Source: an uncultured Alphaproteobacteria bacterium (GTDB lineage: Bacteria > Pseudomonadota > Alphaproteobacteria > RS24). From it: a stretch of 40,648 nt of DNA. Where the stretch lies: the NCBI GenBank assembly GCA_938091085.1, contig CALKOC010000031.1, positions 1 through 40,648 on the forward strand, read 5' to 3'. How positions within the stretch are numbered: position 1 is the stretch's first letter; each line of letters opens with the position of its first letter. Under the pieces are notes generated by a model. The model did not search any database, was not told the DNA's origin, and saw nothing but the letters and a program-made list of their open reading frames with translations. Positions 24,349-32,236 of this stretch are shown here, piece after piece. The position numbers and the translations under genes were made by a program.

Positions 24349-25914
24349 TCAGTCAAAAAGACTAAGTTGTGATTTTGGCTTTTCAGCTCTTTTAATTTTT
24401 TGAGAACGGCCTGATCTCTTTGGCTGGCGCCGTCGACTGCCCAGCTTTTCATAAACAGCTTTGGAAGCCTCTCGGAAACCTTCGCGGCGAAAAACATCAG
24501 CCATTTTAGCTCTGGCTAATTTAACGGCTGAGCTGTGTTCGGTTAGGGGAGCTGGATAGGTGTCACCAATTTTAACTTGTGCATTTTGTTGCTGGTTATC
24601 ATCCATTTTCCATGGTTCATGTATCCAATCCGAACTTACATCTTGCAATTCTGGCACCCAGCGTCGGATAAATGCTCCTGTCGGATCATGATCCATAGAT
24701 TGTTTTATGGGGTTATAAATCCTAACGGTATTAATACCGGTGACACCTGATTGCATCTGCAACTGACTATAATGTATTCCGGGCTCATAATCGGTAAATA
24801 CCTGCGCTAAATGATATCCAGTCTTTCGCCAGTCCAACCAAAGATTGTAACTTGCAAAACTCACAAGCATGGCGCGCATCCGAAAGGTAATCCACCCATT
24901 GTGATTAAGGTTTCGCATACAAGCGTCAATAAACGGATAACCGGTCATGCCGTTTTTCCAGGCATCATAATAATCCTGATTATGCTCGCTCTCCCGTAAG
25001 CCCTCAAAATAATGATGCATACATTTATTTTCTATTGATGGCTGATCTTCAAGCTTTTGAATAAAATGACACCGCCAAGACAGTCGTGACTGAAACGCCG
25101 ATAAGCTTCTGCGCGAACCTGACAGCACATATGGATCAGCATGCTCTTTATAATGCGACAAGGTTTTAACAACCTCTCTCACGGACAGTGTTCCCCAAGT
25201 CAGATGTGGAGATAGGCGCGATGCGTATTGCTCCGACAGTCCAGGCGCGGACAAGCACTTCAAATACTGGCTGACGCGGGACTCAACAAAACTTGTCAAA
25301 ACTTCTTGCCCGGCCTTTCGCCCACCTTGTTGTACTGCGCGCACTTCATGTGGATGCTTAAAAATATTTTTTACTTCAGGAATGACCCCCGGGTTTATTC
25401 CTTGAACTGGAGTAAGCCCGGTTGGCGTTGGGTTAATATCCTGCGCCATACGGCGATTGCGTTCCAACGACCATTTATCCCGATTGGCAAGACGCCTAAC
25501 GACGCCATTGGATGGAAATTCATTAAATGGAATTTCATTATCCCGACACCAACGCAAAACCCTTTTGTCTCTTTCGTAAGTCCAACCATTGCCCGTCTCC
25601 TCATGAGCATAAATGGATTGCAAATCAAACTGCTTCTGCAAATCCGTTAAGGCGGCGCAAATATCCCCTGAACGAACAACCAATGGCATGCCTAAATCTG
25701 CACAGTCTTTTCTAAGCTCTGCTAAACTGGCTTCAAGAAAGGACCAATGCCGTTCAGACGCAAAAGGTTGCGCCCAATATTCATTCTCAGCGACATAAAG
25801 AGGTATTACCCCATTGCCGGTTTCGCTCGCGGCCCTTAACGGGGCATGATCCTGCACCCGTAAATCGCGTTTAAACCAGACAATATCGACTTTCTGAACA
25901 GCTTTTTGACGCAC
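24349..25914 (-). CDS. Cryptochrome/photolyase family protein, divergent FAD-binding domain
   Basis: The 521-residue protein has the N-terminal antenna-binding domain (VDIVWFKRDLRVQDHAPLRA) and the FAD-binding domain (LTWGTLSVREV, SRLSWRCHFIQKLEDQP, GYPFIDACMRNLNHNGWI, FRMRAMLVSFASYNLWLDW). Where class I photolyases have the DxDxxNN stretch against the flavin, this protein reads FTDYEPGIHYSQLQMQSG, then TGINTVRIYNPIKQSMDHDP. That marks a distinct subgroup whose DNA-repair activity I cannot vouch for; it may be a blue-light sensor. The start is GTG 25914, fixed by GAGGAG 5 nt upstream. It is separated from the genes to its right by a terminator, and bufA starts about 100 bp after its stop. Confidence 0.85.
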   Translation of the reverse strand: MRQKAVQKVDIVWFKRDLRVQDHAPLRAASETGNGVIPLYVAENEYWAQPFASERHWSFLEASLAELRKDCADLGMPLVVRSGDICAALTDLQKQFDLQSIYAHEETGNGWTYERDKRVLRWCRDNEIPFNEFPSNGVVRRLANRDKWSLERNRRMAQDINPTPTGLTPVQGINPGVIPEVKNIFKHPHEVRAVQQGGRKAGQEVLTSFVESRVSQYLKCLSAPGLSEQYASRLSPHLTWGTLSVREVVKTLSHYKEHADPYVLSGSRRSLSAFQSRLSWRCHFIQKLEDQPSIENKCMHHYFEGLRESEHNQDYYDAWKNGMTGYPFIDACMRNLNHNGWITFRMRAMLVSFASYNLWLDWRKTGYHLAQVFTDYEPGIHYSQLQMQSGVTGINTVRIYNPIKQSMDHDPTGAFIRRWVPELQDVSSDWIHEPWKMDDNQQQNAQVKIGDTYPAPLTEHSSAVKLARAKMADVFRREGFREASKAVYEKLGSRRRQPKRSGRSQKIKRAEKPKSQLSLFD

Positions 25915-25993
25915 ACAAACTCCTCATGAACACATATCAGATTATGTAATCTGGATTGACAAAATGACCATCTTGTCCTCTGCGACATAGGCA

Positions 25994-26023
25994 CAAAAAA
26001 CCCCGGCATATAACCGAGGGTTT
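25994..26023 (-). terminator. Terminator of the DUF3147 gene group
   Basis: On the minus strand AAACCC-T-CGG and CCGGGGTTT form a 9-bp stem with one bulged base and a seven-base loop, followed by TTTG. It lies about 200 bp after the DUF3147 stop and upstream of the photolyase start, so it separates these units. Confidence 0.65.
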
Positions 26024-26204
26024 CATTCTTTAAAGCCGTTAAATTATGGCTTTTGACACGTTAGATTAATTGTCGCCCATTTTTACTGGGCTTTCAATTT
26101 TAATGGTGCTGGTTAAATGGTGCCGTAAACGGCCTCCCGTTTAAAGTTGTTGACGCAGATAGCTAAAAATTTTGAGCGTATGCATCATTAGCAGGGCGCA
26201 CGGC

Positions 26205-26227
26205 AATAGGCATCGCAGCAATCAGGC
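26205..26227 (-). repeat. Partial duplicate of a DUF3147 gene segment
   Basis: AATAGGCATCGCAGC-A/G-ATCAGGC occurs at 26205-26227 and again at 26468-26490 inside the DUF3147 gene, with one mismatch in 23 bp and in the same orientation. In the coding copy it encodes GLIAAMPI. The copy just after the stop may be the remnant of a broken tandem DUF3147 copy. Confidence 0.4.
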
Positions 26228-26575
26228 TCAAAAAAGCCGGAAACCATAAAGCTTATAAATTTCGTTAAATAAATAAACCAATCCAATCATTAATAGACCG
26301 GCAAAGATAAAGGCTGTTGCAAAACCAAACTTATCAATAATCATTGGAAAAATAAGAAAGACGGGAAGCGTTGGTAAAACAAAAAATAAGTTGAACCGCA
26401 CATGTTGTGCGATTTTATGATTGTCTGCGCCCTCAAAATACATCCATAAAATAGCTAAAATGGTAATAATAGGCATCGCAGCGATCAGGCCACCAAACTT
26501 GTCACTTCTTTTTGCAACCTCAGTAATGAGAACAATCAAACCAGCTGTAAAAAACAGTTTAACAAGAATAAACAA
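26228..26575 (-). CDS. DUF3147 family small membrane protein
   Basis: The 115-residue protein consists almost wholly of four hydrophobic segments with the DUF3147 pattern: LVKLFFTAGLIVLITEVAKR, then KFGGLIAAMPIITILAILWM, YFEGADNHKIAQH and LPVFLIFPMII. Function is unknown; such proteins look like small transporter-like or permease-like units. The TTG start at 26575 follows AGAGGAAAG, and the upstream gene ends 2 bp earlier, so the two are coupled. Confidence 0.78.
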   Translation of the reverse strand: MFILVKLFFTAGLIVLITEVAKRSDKFGGLIAAMPIITILAILWMYFEGADNHKIAQHVRFNLFFVLPTLPVFLIFPMIIDKFGFATAFIFAGLLMIGLVYLFNEIYKLYGFRLF

Positions 26576-26577
26576 GG

Positions 26578-27261
26578 TTAACTTTCCTCTTGGGGTTTTT
26601 CATTTGAAAGCTTTGCAAAAGCAAAGCTTAAAGAAAAAATATTCAGCATGCACAACCCGATGATTATTTTTTGAATTACAACAGCTTCAATGAGAGCGTC
26701 CTCACCCGCTTGCGGGTTCTCAAACATCAATTGATAAATGACATATAAAACAGTGCTTACAAAAAAGATGGTGCCGATAATTAGATATACTCTTGGTATA
26801 TTCACCAAATATAGAGCGATGAGATAAAATAGTGTCGCTGGGACAATCAATCTGAACGCATTATGCGCAACAAATAAATGCGCCTTAAAATAAAGGTCAT
26901 AAGGCGTTAAACCCACCGCAGCAAACAGCGCACATCCCATCACCATTAATATAGAGCCGATTAAGGCACAGATATATGCGAAGCGATGCGTAGCGAATAA
27001 TTTAGGAATAAAAAAGAACGACACACCAACAAGGATAAAAGCAAAAACGCCTATATTAAAGAAAAAGGCAGAAAAGAAATTCGTTTCCCCAGATTGCGAC
27101 TTATAACCGCCGAGTTCACTCAGATAATTACGGCTAAATTCATAACCTATTTGAGTCGAGTCCAACATATTGCCGCCGGGATAAAGCGGGATTGCAATCA
27201 TCACGCAAGCTATAAAAAAAATTGGCACTATTCGTAATACAGTAACTGTCCAGAAGTTCAT
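26578..27261 (-). CDS. Six-helix membrane protein, DUF998-like
   Basis: The 227-residue protein has six to seven membrane segments. YEFSRNYLSELGGY after the first helix, GCALFAAVGLTPYDLYFKAH and HNAFRLIVPATLF resemble the DUF998 pattern of an N-terminal LS segment and a mid-protein PYD-H motif. No enzymatic role is known. GAGG lies before ATG 27261. It is flanked by the TIGR03643 gene (15 bp) and DUF3147 (2 bp), so it is within one operon. Confidence 0.6.
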   Translation of the reverse strand: MNFWTVTVLRIVPIFFIACVMIAIPLYPGGNMLDSTQIGYEFSRNYLSELGGYKSQSGETNFFSAFFFNIGVFAFILVGVSFFFIPKLFATHRFAYICALIGSILMVMGCALFAAVGLTPYDLYFKAHLFVAHNAFRLIVPATLFYLIALYLVNIPRVYLIIGTIFFVSTVLYVIYQLMFENPQAGEDALIEAVVIQKIIIGLCMLNIFSLSFAFAKLSNEKPQEES

Positions 27262-27276
27262 TTGAGCCTCACATTA

Positions 27277-27474
27277 TTATTTTAAATTTTCGTGCTTCGA
27301 CTTACGCCCACTCACCCTTTTTCGCCACATTCTAAAACTTGAAGGCTTAAGCTCACGGCGCATTAATTTTATAACATTTTTTTCTGACAGGCCGTGCAAT
27401 TTCTCAATCTGATCAAAAGATGTTTGATCGTCCCAAGCCATTTCAATGATTTCTGAAACGATTTCTTTTTCCAT
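27277..27474 (-). CDS. TIGR03643 (DUF2805) family small protein
   Basis: The 65-residue protein matches the TIGR03643 pattern: EIIEMAWDDQTSFDQIEKLH, then GLSEKNVIKLMRRELKPSSF and RMWRKRVSGRKSKH. The helix-turn-helix-like middle and basic tail suggest nucleic-acid binding, but the function is unknown. Family members are often found near photolyase/cryptochrome genes, as here. AGGA lies 4 nt before ATG 27474. It is co-directional with DUF1214 upstream (24 bp) and the DUF998-like gene downstream (15 bp). Confidence 0.85.
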   Translation of the reverse strand: MEKEIVSEIIEMAWDDQTSFDQIEKLHGLSEKNVIKLMRRELKPSSFRMWRKRVSGRKSKHENLK

Positions 27475-27498
27475 AAAATCCTACTAATGCCGTGTTCT

Positions 27499-28716
27499 CT
27501 ATAGATCTTTGAGTTTCACCAGCCTTGCCGTAGGTATTTCATCACCCTCGTAGAGCTGATATCTAAACGTAACCAAACCATGTTTCAAACCACCTGTCTC
27601 CAGCCAGTTTTCAACGCCGGTTTCATTTCTAATTTCAGCGGAAGGTTTTTGATGCGCTACTATAATTTTAAAGCGACCATCATCAACCTTAATACGGCTA
27701 TTATTCAAATCCACCTGATAAGTTTCATAATCAAACGTTCTCATCCATCTGTTCATCAACGCGACAGACCAATACTCAACATTTGGCGCCACCCCTTCCA
27801 ACACCAAAGCCTCATCCTCCTGGATTAAAAAGTTTGTGCCAAAATAAGCATTGTCATCTGTTGGATAGAAGATGCCGACAAAATCTGGGTCAACTGAATC
27901 CGGCAAGTCAATGCTGTTAAGTGTTTTTGATTGCATCCGATCAAGAGCGAGCGTCCCACGAAATGCTTCATTGAAAAACTTTGTCGCAGCACGCAAACCA
28001 TCTGCAGTTTTCAAAAAACTATCTCCACGCGCATCCAATGCATTCAAATTACGGATTTGAAAAGATGCTTCTTGGCTATTAGGACGATCGTGAAAATATT
28101 GCCTTACCATGACCATATGAACATCACGACTGAGTTTCAGCCAGTTCACTTCTGAGTCCGACGGTTTATTGCGGCTCAATATGAGACGAAAATTACCCTG
28201 CTCATCAAAACTAATATCGTGACTTGATATATTCCCAGCCGGACGGTTCCAGCCATTGGGAAGGCGACCATATAGCATAATACCCAGATAATGCACATCA
28301 GCTTTGTTCCCTATGATTTCATAATCATGGTCACCGGAAATTTCCGCCGTTAAATAAACCGCATCTGGCGAGTCACCTAAAAACTTTCGGTGAGCTGACA
28401 TCCAATCCGAAAAGGCTGGCCGGAGAGGGTCACCATTTGTCAACTTCATCTCAAGAGAAGCTGAAAGCAAGCTGCTGAGAGCCTGAAACCCCTCTTTTTT
28501 GTCATGCTCGTCCCGCGCTGTAGCCATAAGTTCAGCACCAGCAGCTTCCATGCTTACTGATAATTCATGCCAGGCCTTTGCGATGTCATCATTTTCGGAC
28601 CATGTAGCAGGCGGCGCACTAATTGTTGTGTGCGACCGCATCCAACCCATCAAATAGGCGCCAGCAATCCCGATCAGAAGCAAGGCAATCAAAAGACTTC
28701 TTTTTAGTATTTTCAT
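27499..28716 (-). CDS. DUF1214-type exported protein, paralogue 2
   Basis: The 405-residue protein has an N-terminal membrane anchor (LLIALLLIGIAGAYLMGWM) and an exported domain. Its C-terminal half parallels the protein at 20332-21606: LIQEDEALVLEGVAPNVEYW, NWLETGGLKHGLVTFRY and TARLVKL align with FYLQDDEALLIKAFPTKAKY, NWLDTEGFMRGVLFMRY and SAQLVKF. The two are ancient paralogues rather than a recent duplication. Function is unknown. GAGGGGG precedes ATG 28716. It appears to head the group running to DUF3147. Confidence 0.75.
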   Translation of the reverse strand: MKILKRSLLIALLLIGIAGAYLMGWMRSHTTISAPPATWSENDDIAKAWHELSVSMEAAGAELMATARDEHDKKEGFQALSSLLSASLEMKLTNGDPLRPAFSDWMSAHRKFLGDSPDAVYLTAEISGDHDYEIIGNKADVHYLGIMLYGRLPNGWNRPAGNISSHDISFDEQGNFRLILSRNKPSDSEVNWLKLSRDVHMVMVRQYFHDRPNSQEASFQIRNLNALDARGDSFLKTADGLRAATKFFNEAFRGTLALDRMQSKTLNSIDLPDSVDPDFVGIFYPTDDNAYFGTNFLIQEDEALVLEGVAPNVEYWSVALMNRWMRTFDYETYQVDLNNSRIKVDDGRFKIIVAHQKPSAEIRNETGVENWLETGGLKHGLVTFRYQLYEGDEIPTARLVKLKDL

Positions 28717-28795
28717 TAGATAACCCCCTCAATATATCATTCTCACATTAAGTACTTTTTGCGAGGGGTGACCAGTAAATTTTTATAAATTAATG

Positions 28796-29422
28796 TTAAT
28801 ATCCGGCGATTGATTTTGCGGTTGGCGAGCGTGGGACGTCATCAATCTCTTTCCAAGTGCCAAGAACTCTATCGCCAAGACCATTAGTGATGCCCCAGTT
28901 AAAATTCTCATTATGAAAATGATGTCGCATATGCGCATCACGCATACTGCGCCCCCACGCAGTGAGAGGTTTATAACTTGATGTATGATGCGCTAAGTGT
29001 ATCCACTCATAGGCCAGATAATAAACCAGTGATGCAAGGCATGGAATGAAGGCAACTTCCCAGCCATTGGCGCCAAACAGCCATGCAACCAGTGCATAGG
29101 ATAAGTAAAACTGAACAAACATTAAAAATATCGCGCTGGCAGGGGCAAATTGCAGGTCTCGACGTTCCGGTTCGGCATGATGACCGTGATGTAGTCGTAT
29201 CTGATAACTTCTGATAAACCCTGCCGTCTCTTTTAAGGGGAGATGCAATGTATATTTATGCGCCACCCATTCATAAAAAGGTGCAATCACGACAACCAGC
29301 AGGGCCAAAGGCCAATAAGACCAAACATCCAGCAGAGATACAGCTGCGAGGCAAAGCACCGTAGAAAGCATCAAAAATTGAACGCTATGATGGGCTATAA
29401 ATGTATACCAAATATCACGCAT
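28796..29422 (-). CDS. Fatty acid hydroxylase / sterol desaturase superfamily protein
   Basis: The 208-residue membrane protein has four to five hydrophobic segments and the di-iron histidine boxes of the superfamily: HKYTLH, HHGHH, HLAHH and HMRHHFHNENFNWGIT. Such enzymes hydroxylate or desaturate fatty acids, sterols or carotenoids using oxygen. The boxes and small size resemble bacterial 2-hydroxylase-type members, but the substrate is unknown. It stands at the right end of the minus-strand membrane-protein group and is divergent from the VOC gene, with about 100 bp between the start codons. Confidence 0.88.
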   Translation of the reverse strand: MRDIWYTFIAHHSVQFLMLSTVLCLAAVSLLDVWSYWPLALLVVVIAPFYEWVAHKYTLHLPLKETAGFIRSYQIRLHHGHHAEPERRDLQFAPASAIFLMFVQFYLSYALVAWLFGANGWEVAFIPCLASLVYYLAYEWIHLAHHTSSYKPLTAWGRSMRDAHMRHHFHNENFNWGITNGLGDRVLGTWKEIDDVPRSPTAKSIAGY

Positions 29423-29521
29423 AAAATGTCTTTACCCAAAGCCCGGATTTTTCTAACCGGAATTAACAAAAATGATTAAACTAAACTACAGCACGTGGCT
29501 AAGAGAGAAAAGCGGCAAAAC

Positions 29522-30070
29522 ATGATTTTTCAATCCGAAAAACCCATTATTCAAATTGCCTATGCCGTTCAGGATGTACGTCAGGCAGCGCAAATGTGGT
29601 CAGAGAAGTTTAACATCGGACCTTTTTATGTGAATGAACATATCCCTCTTGCCAATACTTACGTGCGCGGCACGCCGGAACCTTTTGACCATTCATCTGC
29701 TTATGGGTGGAAAGAAAACCTTATGATTGAATTGATTTGCGACCACGCACAAAAATTATCACCTTCTGCTGTATCACCTGAAAAGCCATTTAACGGCATT
29801 CATCATGTCGCTTGGATTGCACCGGATTTTGAGGCTGAGTGCCACGCATTAGAAAACCAAGATTGCCTAAAAGTTTTATCGGCTCAAAATGGCAATGAAA
29901 ATGGTAATGAAAACGGCATGAAATTAGCGTGGTTTGATCCCCAAAACGGCATGAACCATTTTTATGAAATCTACGAAGATACCGAAGACATCCGGCAGTT
30001 TTATTCTTTCTTGTCAGGTAAAGCCAAGGACTGGGATGGTCGTAACCCGGTAAGGGACATGTCAGGTTAA
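29522..30070 (+). CDS. VOC family (glyoxalase-like) protein
   Basis: From ATG 29522 the product is 182 residues; a GTG at 29495 would add nine. It has two vicinal-oxygen-chelate modules: IQIAYAVQDVRQAAQMWSEK with GPFYV in the first half, and GIHHVAWIAPDFEAECHALE with HFYEIYED in the second. These proteins bind a divalent metal and act as isomerases, dioxygenases or lyases; the reaction here is not known. Residues near 125-135 read NGNENGNENG, encoded by an imperfect repeat of AATGGCAATGAA units at about 29888-29917, a possible slippage site in a surface loop. Confidence 0.82.
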   Translation: MIFQSEKPIIQIAYAVQDVRQAAQMWSEKFNIGPFYVNEHIPLANTYVRGTPEPFDHSSAYGWKENLMIELICDHAQKLSPSAVSPEKPFNGIHHVAWIAPDFEAECHALENQDCLKVLSAQNGNENGNENGMKLAWFDPQNGMNHFYEIYEDTEDIRQFYSFLSGKAKDWDGRNPVRDMSG

Positions 30071-30199
30071 TCTGATTTGGTACCTGCACCAGGCTTCGCA
30101 GCCCAGCTAATAGATCTGTGTATTCTTGATAATAGCCGCACATAACCTATAGTGAACTTTAACTATTGCGTCAGTATCACCACTTGGGGAGGGAATGTT

Positions 30200-31045
30200 A
30201 TGGATGCCGCTAATCTTTCAGGAAAAATTGCGCTCGTTACAGGTGGTGCGGCAGGTATTGGCCGCGCGATAGCCGAGGCTTTCGCCGCTCACGGAGCCAA
30301 GGTTATTATTGCAGATAAAAACAAAGAGCGTTGCGAGGCGGTTCAAAGCCACTTTGAAAAAAAGAATTATGATGCGCTTGTGACACATACGGATGTCACC
30401 GATACCGCGCAGGTCCAAAAAATGATATCGGCTGTCGATGCGCGCTTCGGTCAATTAAATATTCTCGTGAATAATGTCGGTGATTTTCTTGAATTGATTA
30501 AGCCCTTTAAAGATTTTACCGATGATGAAATAGACGCCCTGTTTAACGCCAATCTGAATTCCATGTTCAAGGTTACGCGGGGGGCTATCCCCTTGCTCGA
30601 AAAGGGCGGTGCTGGCGGAAGTGTCATTAATATATCATCCATCGAAGCTTTTCGTGGCATTCCAACAGCGGTTGTCTATTCGGCATTTAAGCATGCAATT
30701 ACCGGCTTCACCCGAAGCCTGTCACTTGATCTCGGGCCTTCAGGCATCCGGGTTAATGCCATTGCACCGGAGACAACAGAAACCGAACAGGTATCGCCTG
30801 TCGATATGACACCGGACGAATATAAGGATCATATTCCGCGTTGGAATCCGTCCGGGCGTTTTGGCAAGCCATCAGACGCCGCCGGTTGTGCGCTCTTTCT
30901 GGCATCGGATATGTCAGCATGGGTGAATGGGACAACCATTAATCTTGATGGCGGGGCGCTTGCCGCTGCTGGATGGTATAGAACACCGAGCAATAACTGG
31001 ACAGTTGCACCGGTAGTTACTGGAGATGGGTTTGGCTATTCCTGA
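30200..31045 (+). CDS. Short-chain dehydrogenase/reductase (classical SDR)
   Basis: The 281-residue protein has the NAD(P) motif VTGGAAGIGRAIA, the structural NNVGD, the catalytic serine in INISSIEAF, the YSAFK (YxxxK) pair and the C-terminal GTTINLDGGALAAAGW. It should oxidise or reduce a secondary alcohol or ketone with NAD(P). ATG 30200 is fixed by GGGAGGG 7 nt upstream; the longer frame from 30152 is unlikely. It follows the VOC gene by about 130 bp on the same strand and may be transcribed with it. Confidence 0.92.
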   Translation: MDAANLSGKIALVTGGAAGIGRAIAEAFAAHGAKVIIADKNKERCEAVQSHFEKKNYDALVTHTDVTDTAQVQKMISAVDARFGQLNILVNNVGDFLELIKPFKDFTDDEIDALFNANLNSMFKVTRGAIPLLEKGGAGGSVINISSIEAFRGIPTAVVYSAFKHAITGFTRSLSLDLGPSGIRVNAIAPETTETEQVSPVDMTPDEYKDHIPRWNPSGRFGKPSDAAGCALFLASDMSAWVNGTTINLDGGALAAAGWYRTPSNNWTVAPVVTGDGFGYS

Positions 31046-31235
31046 TAAGGATTAACATGCCTAAAACTCGGCTATTCATTGGTTAGTGAAAAATTGGGAA
31101 GATCCAGTACAGCATCTTTGAGTCGCGCACCCCATAAACATTAAAGATAATGCCGACAATGCTATGAATTCATTGTCTTATTGAAAATTGCGTAGCCAAT
31201 TTATTATTTAAAATAAAGCGTCAAAAGGTTTCTGG

Positions 31236-32048
31236 TTATACCCAAAATGGGATAATGGCTTTGCGGTCTTTGGGATAGGAATCTCCAAATTGATCGACAT
31301 ACCATTGATGGGTAATACGCGCCTGTACAAAGAGTGGCAACACAACCCATGCTGCATAGACTAAGCCAATACTGCTCCAAGTCATAATTGCGAAGCCTAT
31401 CCACTCTATGCACTCGCCCATGTAATTAGGGCACGACACATGTTTAAAAAAACCGCCATGGGGAATTTTATATCCGGACTCATCTTCATCACGAAGGTTG
31501 ATCAGAATATTGTCTGAATGAATGTTCACAAAAAACCCGAAAAGAAAGAGGGCTGCACCTATTAAAAAACGTGGGTCGTACAACCATTCAATGGGATATT
31601 CTTTTAGCTGACCAAAGTAATGTCCAATCAGATAACCATTGACGATGTAAAACACCATTGAGGCAAGCATGGTATAAACGGGCATGGTTTTACCAGCCAC
31701 TTTAATTCTTTGAGGGTAAATAACAGCGCGGTTAAAATAGTGAATGATAAAAAAGGCAACCATCACGCCCGACACACTCAGGAATGATGACAGATTGATA
31801 CCAGCTTGATTTTGTAAAAAGAAATAGCCCACAACCAATAGAACTGGGATTTCCATCAGCACCCAGCCGGTTTTTTTATCTATGCTCCCGAGCGCACCCA
31901 TAACCTGACCATCCATACGGTTACTCAATGGAAGTTCTTTACTTTTATGGAGATAAAAGGCGTTGAGGACACACGCGATAAACCAATAAATAAGAAAGGT
32001 GTTATAGCTTTCCAACTCAAGCGTTTTTAAGGTTTCAAACCATTCCAT
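31236..32048 (-). CDS. 3-oxo-5-alpha-steroid 4-dehydrogenase family protein (SRD5A-like)
   Basis: The 270-residue membrane protein aligns along most of its length with animal steroid 5-alpha-reductases. Shared segments include DPRFLIG, NIHSDNILINLR, GYKIPHGGFF, SCPNYMGECIEWIGFAIMTW and YPKDRKAIIPF. The residues corresponding to human SRD5A2 Glu57 and Tyr91 appear retained as Glu66 (LMEIP) and Tyr104 (IIHYFNR). Such enzymes reduce the delta-4 double bond of 3-oxo steroids, or related lipid enones, with NADPH inside the membrane. It is divergent from the 3-beta-HSD-like gene across 188 bp, which supports a steroid-like or enone substrate by inference. Confidence 0.9.
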   Translation of the reverse strand: MEWFETLKTLELESYNTFLIYWFIACVLNAFYLHKSKELPLSNRMDGQVMGALGSIDKKTGWVLMEIPVLLVVGYFFLQNQAGINLSSFLSVSGVMVAFFIIHYFNRAVIYPQRIKVAGKTMPVYTMLASMVFYIVNGYLIGHYFGQLKEYPIEWLYDPRFLIGAALFLFGFFVNIHSDNILINLRDEDESGYKIPHGGFFKHVSCPNYMGECIEWIGFAIMTWSSIGLVYAAWVVLPLFVQARITHQWYVDQFGDSYPKDRKAIIPFWV

Positions 32049-32236
32049 AATTATAATTGCCTCTATTATTGAAAATGAATTGTTAATGAAGGTGAATTGA
32101 TGCCTCTGACGTCAAAAAATAGAGAGAGAGTTTTTTCACACAATTTCACCTTTTTTCATTTCTTGATAACATTCAAAAAAAGATACATCTCAGTCAATTA
32201 TTTTCCTATGCTAATTTTGAAATATATGGAGTAGTA

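Larger units (their letters stand above)
25915..26227. other. Hairpin-rich intergenic region, no gene seen
   Basis: About 310 bp without a credible reading frame. It holds, left to right: the minus-strand terminator at 25994-26023; an AAAGCC/GGCTTT hairpin (26031-26052); a GCCCA/TGGGC hairpin followed by TTT (about 26082-26098); a GCCGT-AA-ACGGC hairpin (about 26122-26133); and a 23-bp partial copy of DUF3147 coding sequence (26205-26227). It may include 3'-UTR structure of the DUF3147 transcript or decayed sequence. Confidence 0.4.

Noticed and set aside
29888-29917. Possible CRISPR-like or tandem repeat array
   Set aside because: Only about 30 bp of imperfect repeat inside a coding gene, with no spacers.
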